This document shows positions 47,143 to 56,211 of a stretch of 64,000 nucleotides of DNA, piece after piece (position 1 is the stretch's first letter; each line of letters begins with the position of its first letter). Under the pieces are notes generated by a model. That model had not been told where the DNA came from and searched no databases. It was given only the letters and a program-made list of their open reading frames with translations. The position numbers were made by a program, and so were the translations under genes. The stretch lies in the NCBI GenBank assembly GCA_021201185.1, contig JAJQFJ010000036.1:1-64000 (forward strand). The letters are read 5' to 3'. Source of the DNA: Clostridiales bacterium (GTDB taxonomy: Bacteria; Bacillota; Clostridia; Oscillospirales; Oscillospiraceae).

Positions 47143-49029
47143 TCACCCCACTGCCTCCGCCAGCTCCGCCTCCCAGACGGTCTGCTCCGGCCAGCCGGTG
47201 GTGTCAAATTCCCCCCGGATGAGGGAGAAGTACCAGGTCAGCTTTTCCTGGATGTGGGAGCTGGCAAACCAGCGGTTCGGCCCGCTGTCCGGGTCGGCCA
47301 ACAGGTATTCCATCAGTCTGGCCCGGTCCTCGGTGGGGTAGGTGGTGGAGTAGGCGTCCACGAAATAGACGCTCTCCACGTCCCCGTTATAGTAGGCGGA
47401 GCCGTCGGCGGTGTAGGTGGTGTCCCCCCACTCGTAGCTCACACCGTTTTCGTCGATATAGGCATAGTGATAGTCGAACCCCTCCGGATTCATGCTGTTC
47501 CAGGTCTCCTCATCCAGGGCCAGCCAGAGCTGGTGGTCCAGGATGTGGGTCAACTCATGGATCACGTCCTGGACCCGGACATAGCCGTCGGCGTCCAGGG
47601 CGATGATTTCCAGGTCGCCCACCTGACAGGCCAGCCCGCCGGGATTGGAGATGTTCTGACCGGGGTCAGTGGGGGTCATGACGCCGGAGAGGTAGAAGCA
47701 GATGCCCCGGGTATCGTCTCCCCCCAGCTGGGCCAGATAGCCCTCCGGGTAGCGGGAGAACGCCTCCTCCAGAGCGTCCAGGGCGGCGTCGATGCCGTCG
47801 GCGTCGTCACAGACGGACAGGGTATAGTCGGAGATGGGCGCATCCAGCACTGCCTCCCCCGTGTAGATGTATACCCCGTACTGCTCCGACATCCGGACAG
47901 CCCGCTCCGTGGCGTCGCTGTAGGTCTCCGTCCGGAGCGGGGTCAGCTCCTCCGCCGCCCCGTCCGTCAGGCTGTCTGCGCCATAGTCCCAGAGAACAGG
48001 GGTCAGCGTGCCGTCCGCCCACTCCATGTAGAGCAGGCTCCTGCCGGAGACCTGGCCCTGGCGGGCGGGACACAGCCAGCCCACATAGTCCTCTACCGAC
48101 ACCGTCTCCGGGTATTGGGAGAGCAGGGAGACGGAGAACGTCCCCCCGGCCCGCCGGGTCCCGGCGCAGGCGGTGAGGGTGAAATCGGTCATGGAGTTCT
48201 CCACAGCATCCGTATCGACCTCCCACCGCTGGGCGAGGCTCCCAGCACAGGAGCCGTCATAGACGGCGGTCAGCTCTCCCGTCTCCAGGCTCATCACCAG
48301 GGTCACGGCATCTCCGCCGGTGGTGTCGGCGGAGAGCACCGCCTCCCCCTCCGGGGTCAGCCCCTCCAGCCAGATATAGAGGTATGCCACCGGGACCGCG
48401 CCCACCCGGGCGATCTCCAGGGTGTCCAGATCCATCCGCTGAAGGCCGTATTTGCCGGAATCGTACCAGTAAACGGCGTCCCGGGTGAAGACGCAGCTGT
48501 AATAGCTGGGAAAGCCGTCGTCATAGGAGACGGGCAGCTCCTCCGTCGTCCCGTCCTCATGCACCAGAAGGCACTGCTCCTCCTGGCCGGAGCTGAGGAT
48601 GACGATGGGGTCGATGGAGAGGAAATACCGGCTGCACCAGCTCCACTTCTCCGGGTCGGCGCTGTCGTCGGTGATGGTTTCCGACCAGTCTAGTTGACAT
48701 AATGTTTCCAGATCTCCCGTCTCCAGGTCCAGGGTGAGCAGGGTGTCCTGCTGCGCTCCGGTGAGGAACAGGACGGTGTTCTCGTCCAGCAGGGCCATGT
48801 CCGAGATGTCCAGCCCGGACAGCTCCGGCAGCAGGCTCAGCTCGTAGAACCCCTCCGTACCGGGGACGGCCCCATTGGACAGGTCAAAGGGCTGCTCCTC
48901 CTGCTCCGTCTCTAACGAGCTGTCTGTATCCGGAACGATGTCCGTCTCTCCGGGCTGCCCCTGCCGGAGCGAACAGCCGGACAGGGTCACGGCCAGGGCC
49001 AGCAGCAGGGCGATCACTGTCTTTTTCAC
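47143..49029 (-). CDS. Large secreted lipoprotein with N-terminal propeller-like region and C-terminal HExxH metallopeptidase-like domain (GTG start)
   Basis: MKKTVIALLLALAVTLSGC lipobox; VQDVIHELTHILDHQLW zinc motif; SD GGGAGGTG upstream. Confidence 0.75.
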   Translation of the reverse strand: MKKTVIALLLALAVTLSGCSLRQGQPGETDIVPDTDSSLETEQEEQPFDLSNGAVPGTEGFYELSLLPELSGLDISDMALLDENTVLFLTGAQQDTLLTLDLETGDLETLCQLDWSETITDDSADPEKWSWCSRYFLSIDPIVILSSGQEEQCLLVHEDGTTEELPVSYDDGFPSYYSCVFTRDAVYWYDSGKYGLQRMDLDTLEIARVGAVPVAYLYIWLEGLTPEGEAVLSADTTGGDAVTLVMSLETGELTAVYDGSCAGSLAQRWEVDTDAVENSMTDFTLTACAGTRRAGGTFSVSLLSQYPETVSVEDYVGWLCPARQGQVSGRSLLYMEWADGTLTPVLWDYGADSLTDGAAEELTPLRTETYSDATERAVRMSEQYGVYIYTGEAVLDAPISDYTLSVCDDADGIDAALDALEEAFSRYPEGYLAQLGGDDTRGICFYLSGVMTPTDPGQNISNPGGLACQVGDLEIIALDADGYVRVQDVIHELTHILDHQLWLALDEETWNSMNPEGFDYHYAYIDENGVSYEWGDTTYTADGSAYYNGDVESVYFVDAYSTTYPTEDRARLMEYLLADPDSGPNRWFASSHIQEKLTWYFSLIRGEFDTTGWPEQTVWEAELAEAVG

Positions 49030-49069
49030 AGGGGACACCTCCCTTTTGGAAAGGTTGTTTTCTGCCCCT

Positions 49070-49098
49070 ATGCTACCGTCTCCCCGGAAGATTGTCAA
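49070..49098 (-). promoter_or_regulatory. Sigma-A promoter TTGACA-N17-TAGCAT
   Basis: Minus strand TTGACAATCTTCCGGGGAGACGGTAGCAT. Confidence 0.75.
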
Positions 49099-49400
49099 GG
49101 GCCGGAGGCATAATGAAAGAAGAGTTTAGCTTTGCCGCTTTAACGTGTGATATGTGAAGTATACCATATTCCGGCACGAATGGCAATCGGGCTTTTGGAG
49201 CGGCACGGCGTCTGTTTTGCGGGAGCGTTTCCCCCGGAATCCCCCTCTCCCGGTGAAAAAAACCGCTGAATTTCCCCGTTTCGTCCCAAAACCGGAGGGG
49301 AGAACGGTTGACCGGACAATGGGAGATGTGCTAAAATGACGGACAGTGAAATTTGCGCTTCCGGCCTCTGTCCGCCGGGGCGCCGAGAGGGAAGCTGTGC

Positions 49401-51173
49401 ATGAAAACCTTGATCGATCAAATCTCCGCCGTCCTGGCAGAGGGCTTCGCCGCCGCCGGGTACGACCCCGCCCTGGGCCGGGCCACTGCCTCCAACCGCC
49501 CTGACCTGTGCCAGTATCAGTGCAACGGGGCCATGGCCGGGGCCAAGCGGTATCACAAGGCCCCCCTGGTCATCGCCCAGGAGGTGGCGGCCGCAGTGGG
49601 CGACAACCCCATGTTTGCCAAGCTGGAGGCCGTCCGCCCCGGCTTTCTCAATCTGGATCTCAGCCCGGACTTTCTGGCAGATCGTCTGGCCCAGCTGGAG
49701 GCCGACCCTCTCCGGGGGGTGGAGCAGGCGGAGCAGCCCCTGACCATCGTGGTGGACTACGGCGGCCCCAACGTGGCAAAGCCCCTTCACGTGGGGCATC
49801 TCCGCTCCGCCATCATCGGGGAGAGCATCAAGCGCACCTGCCGGTTCCTGGGCCATAAGGTCATCGGGGACGTGCATCTGGGGGACTGGGGCCTCCAGAT
49901 GGGGCAGATCATCACCGAGCTGCGCTGCCGCCAGCCGGAGCTGCCCTATTTTGACGAGAGCTTTGCCGGGCCGTATCCGGAGCAGGCCCCCTTCACCATC
50001 TCCGACCTGGAGGAGATCTATCCCGCCGCCAGCGCCCGGTGCAAGGTGGACGAGGACTACCGGAAGGCGGCTCAGACCGCCACCTGGGAGCTGCAGAGCG
50101 GCCGCCCCGGCTACCGCGCCCTGTGGCGGCACATTGTCAACGTCTCCGTCGCCGACCTGAAGCGGAACTATGACCGGCTGGACGTGAGCTTTGACCTGTG
50201 GTACGGGGAGAGCGATGCCCAGCCCTATATCGCCCCCATGGTGGAGGCCATGAAGGAGGAGGGCTACGCCCACCTCAGCGACGGGGCCCTGGTGGTGGAC
50301 GTGCAGGAGGAGAGCGACACCCGGGAGGTGCCCCCCTGCCTCATCCTGAAATCCGACGGGGCCGCCCAGTACGAGACCACCGACCTGGCCACCATCGTCC
50401 AGCGGGAGAAGGACTTCCACCCCGACCGGATGATCTACCTGGCGGACAAGCGCCAGGAGCTGCACTATGTCCGGGTGTTCCGCTGCGCCTACAAGACGGG
50501 ACTGGTGGACCGGGACGGGTGCAGTCTGGAGTATGTGGGCTTCGGCACCATGAACGGCAAAGACGGCAAGCCCTTCAAGACCCGGGAGGGGGGCGTGCTC
50601 CGGCTGGAATATCTGCTGGAGGACGTGAGCAAGGCGGTCTATGAAAAGTCCAAGGCCGCCAACCCCAGCCTGTCCGAGGAGGAGCTGCGGGAGATCGCCG
50701 ACAAGGTGGGCCTGGCCGCCATCAAATACGGCGATCTGTCCAACCAGCCCGCCAAGGACTATATCTTCGACATCGAGAAGTTCACCGCCTTTGAGGGGAA
50801 CACCGGCCCGTATATCATGTACACCATGGTGCGCATCAAGTCCATCCTGGCCAAATACGCCGCCGCCTTCCCGGAGGCGGAGACCGGGCGCATCCTGCCC
50901 CCGGAGAGCCGGAGCGAGACCGGCCTGGCCCTGACCCTCTGCCGCTTCAACGAGGCGGTGTACGAGACCTACGACCAGAAGTCCCCCAGCCGTCTGTGCC
51001 GCTATATCTACGACCTGACCGGGGCGCTGAACCAGTTCTATGTGGAGCACAACATCATGAAGGAGCCGGACGCCGAGCGTCAGGCGGGCTATATCGCCCT
51101 CATCCGGCTGGTGCTCCACGTGCTGGAGACCGCCATCGACCTGCTGGGCTTCTCCGCCCCCGACCGGATGTGA
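49401..51173 (+). CDS. argS: Arginyl-tRNA synthetase
   Basis: MKTLIDQISAVLAEGF...VVDYGGPNVAKPLHVGHLRSAIIGESI; C-terminal anticodon-binding DALR-type end. Confidence 0.97.
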   Translation: MKTLIDQISAVLAEGFAAAGYDPALGRATASNRPDLCQYQCNGAMAGAKRYHKAPLVIAQEVAAAVGDNPMFAKLEAVRPGFLNLDLSPDFLADRLAQLEADPLRGVEQAEQPLTIVVDYGGPNVAKPLHVGHLRSAIIGESIKRTCRFLGHKVIGDVHLGDWGLQMGQIITELRCRQPELPYFDESFAGPYPEQAPFTISDLEEIYPAASARCKVDEDYRKAAQTATWELQSGRPGYRALWRHIVNVSVADLKRNYDRLDVSFDLWYGESDAQPYIAPMVEAMKEEGYAHLSDGALVVDVQEESDTREVPPCLILKSDGAAQYETTDLATIVQREKDFHPDRMIYLADKRQELHYVRVFRCAYKTGLVDRDGCSLEYVGFGTMNGKDGKPFKTREGGVLRLEYLLEDVSKAVYEKSKAANPSLSEEELREIADKVGLAAIKYGDLSNQPAKDYIFDIEKFTAFEGNTGPYIMYTMVRIKSILAKYAAAFPEAETGRILPPESRSETGLALTLCRFNEAVYETYDQKSPSRLCRYIYDLTGALNQFYVEHNIMKEPDAERQAGYIALIRLVLHVLETAIDLLGFSAPDRM

Positions 51174-51317
51174 CGGGAGCGGCGGCAAACCTGACAAATC
51201 TCTGAATTTTCAACCTTTGTTCATGCTTTTTACGGGCAAAGGCAGTATGATACTGCCAACAAGTACAGTGACAGGCCTCCGGCGCGGGACGCTCCGGAGG
51301 GTGCAGGAGGAATCAAC

Positions 51318-52916
51318 ATGACGGAATCAGGCGAAAAGCGTCCGGCGCTGCAAAAGCGGTGGCTGGTGCTGGGGACGATCATTCTGGTCGCCCTGATTTT
51401 CCTGATCCCCTTTATCCAGGGCGGCGGGGCCAGAGTGGACACCTCGGTGGAGGTGGAGACAGAGACCGCAGTCATCGGGACCATTCGGGAGACGGTGTCC
51501 GCCCCCGGCGCCGTTCAGTCCGCCGACAGCGAGCCCACCGCCGCCCGGTACAGCGGCGTCATCGCCTCGGTGGAGGTCAGTGAGGGGGACGTGGTGGAGG
51601 CCGGCGACGTGCTGGCCACCTATGACGCCGACGAGCTGACCGAACAGATGGAGGCCCTGCTGGAGCAGATCGAAGCGCTGGACGCCCAGCTGGCGGAGAC
51701 GGAGCAGGGCGGCAGCGCCCAGCTCACCGCCGAGACCGCTGGTCTGGTGAAGGCAATTTACGCCAGCCGGGGCGACCTGGCCCAGGAGGTCACCGACGCA
51801 TATGGCGGCCTGCTGGAGCTGTCCACCGACGGCCTGCTCCGGGTGGAGCTGACGCTGGCGGAGGACGCCGACCTCCAGGCAGGAGACGCCGTCACCGTCA
51901 CCCTGGCAGGCGAGGAGATCGAGGCCACAGTGGACGCGGTGGACGCTGAGACAGGTATTGCCATCGTCACCTTCCCGGACCGCTCCGATCTCCCCATCGG
52001 GGAGACCGCCGTTGTCACCGGAGCGAACGAGCTCGAGCTGGGCAGCGGGACGGTGGTCTCCAACAGTCCGGTGCTTGTCGCCTGGGAGAGCGGGATGGTC
52101 TCCTCCATTCTGGTGGAGGTAGGGGACGAGGTCGCCGAGGGCGACCCCCTCATCCGCTGTGTAGACGAGAGCTATGATGAGACCTGGCGCTCCCTCACCG
52201 ATCAGCGGGAGACGCTGGCAGCGGAGGTGTACCAGCTCCGCCAGTTCCGGGAAAATCCGGTGCTGACGGCAGATTCCAGCGGCATCGTCACCGCCCTGAC
52301 CCTGGCAGAGGGTGAGCCGGTGGAAAAGGAGGCGCAGGTCTGCGCCATCACCTCCACCAGCTCCTTCCGCATCCGGCTGGAGGTGTCCGAGCAGGAGATA
52401 GAGCAGGTCCAGGTCGGGCAGACGGCGGAGCTGACCTTTTCCGACGAGGTTGATGAGGTGGATACCATCTATACCGGTCAGGTGACGGAGGTATCCGAGT
52501 CGCCGGAGGACTCCGGCGGGGAGACGGTCTGTGCCGTCACCGTCTGGCTGGAGAGCGCCCAAGGCCTCCAGGTGGGAGATACCTGCGACGGCGTTATCAT
52601 TCTGGGCGAGGCGGAAAATGCCGTGCTTGTCCCCATCCAGGCCCTGACCATCCAGTCCGACGGCACCCGCTCCGTGGAGATCGCCTATGGCGACGGTCTG
52701 ACCAGCGTGGTCACCGTTGAGACCGGCCTGACCAGCCAGGAGCAGGTCCAAATCCTCTGGGGCGTGGAGGAGGGAGACGAGGTGGTAGTCGCCTCCCGGG
52801 TGACCGAGACCACCGTATTCACCTTCTTCAACCATGAGTGGGTCATTGACCAGAGCGAGAGCGAGTACTCCGTAGGCCCCTCCTCCCTTCCGGAGACGGA
52901 GGACAGCGACGAGTGA
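51318..52916 (+). CDS. HlyD/RND-type periplasmic adaptor-like secreted protein
   Basis: TM anchor WLVLGTIILVALIFLIPFIQGGG; lipoyl-like YSGVIASVEVSEGDVVEAGDVLATYDADELTEQMEALLEQIEALDAQLA hairpin. Confidence 0.82.
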   Translation: MTESGEKRPALQKRWLVLGTIILVALIFLIPFIQGGGARVDTSVEVETETAVIGTIRETVSAPGAVQSADSEPTAARYSGVIASVEVSEGDVVEAGDVLATYDADELTEQMEALLEQIEALDAQLAETEQGGSAQLTAETAGLVKAIYASRGDLAQEVTDAYGGLLELSTDGLLRVELTLAEDADLQAGDAVTVTLAGEEIEATVDAVDAETGIAIVTFPDRSDLPIGETAVVTGANELELGSGTVVSNSPVLVAWESGMVSSILVEVGDEVAEGDPLIRCVDESYDETWRSLTDQRETLAAEVYQLRQFRENPVLTADSSGIVTALTLAEGEPVEKEAQVCAITSTSSFRIRLEVSEQEIEQVQVGQTAELTFSDEVDEVDTIYTGQVTEVSESPEDSGGETVCAVTVWLESAQGLQVGDTCDGVIILGEAENAVLVPIQALTIQSDGTRSVEIAYGDGLTSVVTVETGLTSQEQVQILWGVEEGDEVVVASRVTETTVFTFFNHEWVIDQSESEYSVGPSSLPETEDSDE

Positions 52917-52946
52917 CGAGTGGTCGGTAATACTAATAAAGAAACC

Positions 52947-52987
52947 GCAGCTCCCTGCTGGCCTCAAACCGGCAGGGTGCTGCTTTT
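52947..52987. terminator. Terminator after the HlyD-like gene
   Basis: GCAGC-t-CCCTGC-t-GG...CC-g-GCAGGG-t-GCTGC-TTTTG. Confidence 0.85.
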
Positions 52988-52998
52988 GTGTTCACGCG

Positions 52999-53568
52999 TT
53001 ACAGGCCGATGATCTCCGCCCCCAGGGCTGCTGCCTCCTCCCGGAGGTGGGTGGTCATGAGCAGCAGACGGCCGTTCTGCCGCTCCTGCACGAAGCGGAT
53101 GACCCTCCCTCTGGTCTCCTCGTCCAAGCCGGTGAACGGCTCGTCCAGAAGCAGCACGTCCGACGGGGCCAGCAGCGCCCGGGCGATGGCCGTCCGCCGC
53201 TTCATCCCCCCGGAGAGGGTACTGGTGGGCCGGTCCAGACAGTCGGCGGGGAGGATGGTCTCCAGCTCCCGGCGAAGGGCGGTCCGGTCCGGTTTCTGTT
53301 GCACCAGAGCCACGTTGGTCACCGGGGAGAGATGTCCGCACAGGCGGTCCTCCTGAAAGACCATGGAAATTTTCGCCCGGTCAAAGCCGACGATCCGCCC
53401 CTCGTCCGGCATCTCCAGCCCCGCCAGCAGGCGGAACAGGGTGGTCTTTCCCCCGCCGGAGGGGGCCATGATGGCCACGCAGTCCCCGGCGGAAAAGGAC
53501 AGGCTCACTCCGTCCAGCACGGTCAGCGGGCCATAGCGTTTGTACAGTCCTTCACAGCCGTAGGTCAT
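52999..53568 (-). CDS. ABC transporter ATP-binding protein (NitT/TauT type)
   Basis: IMAPSGGGKTTLFRLLAGLE, STLSGGMKRRTAIARALLAPSDVLLLDEPFTGLD. Confidence 0.95.
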   Translation of the reverse strand: MTYGCEGLYKRYGPLTVLDGVSLSFSAGDCVAIMAPSGGGKTTLFRLLAGLEMPDEGRIVGFDRAKISMVFQEDRLCGHLSPVTNVALVQQKPDRTALRRELETILPADCLDRPTSTLSGGMKRRTAIARALLAPSDVLLLDEPFTGLDEETRGRVIRFVQERQNGRLLLMTTHLREEAAALGAEIIGL

Positions 53569-54316
53569 CGGTTCCCTCCCATTTCCGGGCGATGCGGCCC
53601 AGCAGCCAGAGAAACGCCCGCTCGAACAGGGCGCTCAGAGCCAGGATCACAAAGGTCCAGGCAAACAGGTCGTCGATCTCCAGATAGATCTTCGCAAAGT
53701 AGAGCTGCTGCCCAATGGAGTGGAGGGGGGTGCCGATGACCTCCGCCGCCACTCCGGACTTCCAGCTCATCCCCAGGGCCAGCTGGCACCCGCTCATCAG
53801 GGAGGGCAGCAGAGCCGGGAGATAGATGTACCGGAACCGCCGCCAGGGGGAGAGACGGAACACCCGGGCCATCTCCAGCAGCTGTCGGTCCGCCCGCTCC
53901 AGCCCCTCTCTCGTCTGGAGGTAGAGAATGGGAAAAGCCACCAGGAAGACGATGAGAAAGGTCAAATTCTGGGAGCCCACCCACACCAGGGCCAGGATAA
54001 CGAAGCAGGCCACGGGCACCGACTTCATGGCGGTCACGGCCGGGGCCAGGATGTCCCCCACCAGGGGGAACCGGTGGGCCAGCCCCCCGGCGGCCAGTCC
54101 GGCGGCGAAGGCCAGGAGAAAGCCCCCCAGGATACGCAGAAAGGTGAACAGCACCGTCTGCCAGAATTCGGCGGTGACGACCAGGGCCAGCAGGGCCTGG
54201 AACGCCTCTGTCGGACCGGCCAGGATGACGCTCTGGTTCACCCAAAGGCTGGCCAGCTGCCAGAGGGCCAGCCAGCCCAGGGCGATGAGCAGCTTTTTCA
54301 GCCCCGGCTTACCCAA
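53552..54316 (-). CDS. ABC transporter permease (NitT/TauT type)
   Basis: TFLRILGGFLLAFAAGLAAGGLAHRFPLVGDILAPAVTAMKSVPVACFVILALVWVGSQNL... Confidence 0.93.
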   Translation of the reverse strand: MGKPGLKKLLIALGWLALWQLASLWVNQSVILAGPTEAFQALLALVVTAEFWQTVLFTFLRILGGFLLAFAAGLAAGGLAHRFPLVGDILAPAVTAMKSVPVACFVILALVWVGSQNLTFLIVFLVAFPILYLQTREGLERADRQLLEMARVFRLSPWRRFRYIYLPALLPSLMSGCQLALGMSWKSGVAAEVIGTPLHSIGQQLYFAKIYLEIDDLFAWTFVILALSALFERAFLWLLGRIARKWEGTDDLRL

Positions 54317-55427
54317 GGTAGTAGAACGCGTCCCCCGGCAGCGTCCCGCCCACGGAGGAGGGCTCCAGGTCGTAGAGCACCTGGAGATAGGCGGAGACCA
54401 TGTCCTTCATGTCCTGTCCGGTGACGCAGGTGACGTTGCAGTAGGGGATGGCGGTCTCCGCCACGGCGGCGCTGTCCATAATCCCCAGGTCCACCATCCG
54501 CTGGGCGGTGGTGACCACATCCTCATTGGCAGCGGCAGTGCTGGTCAGGTGGTCGGTCAGGAACCGGGCCACTGCATCCGGGTGCTCCTCCAGAAAGGCA
54601 GTGCGCACCACGGTGACGCCGGTGATCAGGTCGGTGTCGGACACGGCCCCCCACTCTTCGGTGAGGTCAAGGACGATGGAGAAGTCCTCCAGCTTGTTCA
54701 GGGCGGCGGTGACGGAGGGCTGGGGCAGCAGGCCCACCCCCTCCGGGTCGGCGGTGAGGGCGGCGATGACCTCGGTGGCCTCGGACTGGTACTCCACGTT
54801 CACGTCGTCCAGGCTCATGTCATGCTGCGCCAGGAGATACTGGAGCACATAGTCCGGGGAGGTCCCCTGCCCGGGAAGGTAGATCGTCCGGCCCGCCAGG
54901 TCCTCGATGGAGGCGATGGAGTCGTCTGCGCTGATGACGTAGAGGACCCCCAGGGTGTTCACGTCGATGCAGGTGACGCCCCCCTCGATCTTGGTATTCC
55001 AGATGGCGGCGGCGTTGGCAGGGATGAGGGCGATGTCCAGCTCACCGGAGACCATCCCGGTCAGCAGGGCGGAGGCGTCCGTCTCCATGGTAAAGCTGTA
55101 GTCGGCGGAGTCCCAGCTCATCATCTCGGTCAGGCCGATGGAGGTGGGGCCCTTCAGGGAGCCGATGCGGGTGACGACGGTCTCGGTCACGGTGTTCTCC
55201 TCCGTGTCCTCCGGCTCCACGGTCTCTGCCTCAGCCTCAGCCTCGGCATCGGCATCCGCCTCGTTCTCCGTCTCGGCTTCCGGTTCGGCTTCCTCCTCTG
55301 CCACATCCTCTGTGGCGGCGTCGGCGGTATCCGCCTCCGTGGCAGTCTCCGCCTCTGTGCCGCCGCAGGCGGCCAGAGCGAGCATCATGGCCAGGGCCAT
55401 GAGCAGGGCGAGCAGTTTCTTTTTCAT
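54309..55427 (-). CDS. ABC transporter substrate-binding lipoprotein
   Basis: MKKKLLALLMALAMMLALAACGG lipobox; acidic A/E/D/T linker; MVSGELDIALIPANAAA. Confidence 0.92.
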   Translation of the reverse strand: MKKKLLALLMALAMMLALAACGGTEAETATEADTADAATEDVAEEEAEPEAETENEADADAEAEAEAETVEPEDTEENTVTETVVTRIGSLKGPTSIGLTEMMSWDSADYSFTMETDASALLTGMVSGELDIALIPANAAAIWNTKIEGGVTCIDVNTLGVLYVISADDSIASIEDLAGRTIYLPGQGTSPDYVLQYLLAQHDMSLDDVNVEYQSEATEVIAALTADPEGVGLLPQPSVTAALNKLEDFSIVLDLTEEWGAVSDTDLITGVTVVRTAFLEEHPDAVARFLTDHLTSTAAANEDVVTTAQRMVDLGIMDSAAVAETAIPYCNVTCVTGQDMKDMVSAYLQVLYDLEPSSVGGTLPGDAFYYLG

Positions 55428-55453
55428 GGTGAATGTCCTCCTGTCCTATCTCC

Positions 55454-55560
55454 CTGAACGCCAAAAAACGTCCATGCCCGAGGGCATGGACGTAGTGCGG
55501 CCTTGCAGCATCCCGTCTTCCCCCGCAGCACAGCTTTGGCGTCAGTCTGAAGTCGGGGAT
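55454..55560 (-). promoter_or_regulatory. Structured 5' leader RNA with terminator hairpin: candidate riboswitch/attenuator upstream of the ABC transporter
   Basis: P1 CUGA-CGCCAAA (55545-55535) / UUUGGCG-u-UCAG (55465-55454); terminator ACGTCCATGCCC-tc-GGGCATGGACGT (55493-55468) + TTTTTT; alternative AUCCC/GGGAU; possible promoter TTGCGC-N17-TACCAT at 55589-55561. Confidence 0.6.
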
Positions 55561-55607
55561 ATGGTAGCATAAACCGGGGAAAAGCGCAAGGGGGTTCTGT
55601 GGGAAAA

Positions 55608-56174
55608 TCACACGCCCTCCGGGAACAGCTCCGCCAGCTTGTCCCGGATGGATATCAGGTCGTCGAAGGTCTCCGGGCGCTTGCTCTCGTCCCGGAGGAG
55701 GGCGGAGGGGTGGTAGATGGCGGTCATCCAGACGCCGCCCCGCTGCACCCACTGGCCGTGCTCCCGGGTGATGCGGTAGTCCGGGCGGATGAGCCGCATG
55801 GCGGCGATGCGGCCCAGGCAGACAATGACCCGGGGCTGGAGCAGCCGGGTCTGCTCCCGGAGGTAGCCGATGCAGGCCTCCTGCTCCGTGACCAGAGGGT
55901 CCCGGTTCCGGGGCGGGCGACACTTGACGATGTTGGTGATGTAGTACTTCGTGCGGTCCAGGTCGATGATCGCCATCATCTGGTCCAACAGCTGCCCCGC
56001 CGGTCCCACAAAGGGGACTCCGGTCAGGTCCTCCTGCTGGCCGGGGCCCTCCCCCACCAGCATCAGTTTTGCCGAGGTGCTGCCGTCCCCAAAGACCAGG
56101 TTGGTCCGGGTCTCCCCCAGGGCGCACTGGCAGCAGCGTTCACAGTCCCGGCGCAGGGTCTCCCAGTCTGCCAT
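55608..56174 (-). CDS. Uracil-DNA glycosylase (family 4-like)
   Basis: CERCCQCALGETRTNLVFGDGSTSAKLMLVGEGPGQQEDLTGVPFVGPAGQLLD...HPSALLRD. Confidence 0.94.
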   Translation of the reverse strand: MADWETLRRDCERCCQCALGETRTNLVFGDGSTSAKLMLVGEGPGQQEDLTGVPFVGPAGQLLDQMMAIIDLDRTKYYITNIVKCRPPRNRDPLVTEQEACIGYLREQTRLLQPRVIVCLGRIAAMRLIRPDYRITREHGQWVQRGGVWMTAIYHPSALLRDESKRPETFDDLISIRDKLAELFPEGV

Positions 56175-56211
56175 ATCGTCCCTCCTCGTCACATTTGCTG
56201 CAAAATCGATC

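Noticed and set aside
49308-49400. T-box or other leader upstream of argS
   Set aside because: A TTGACC-N18-TAAAAT promoter lies only ~55 nt before the ATG, too short for a T-box.
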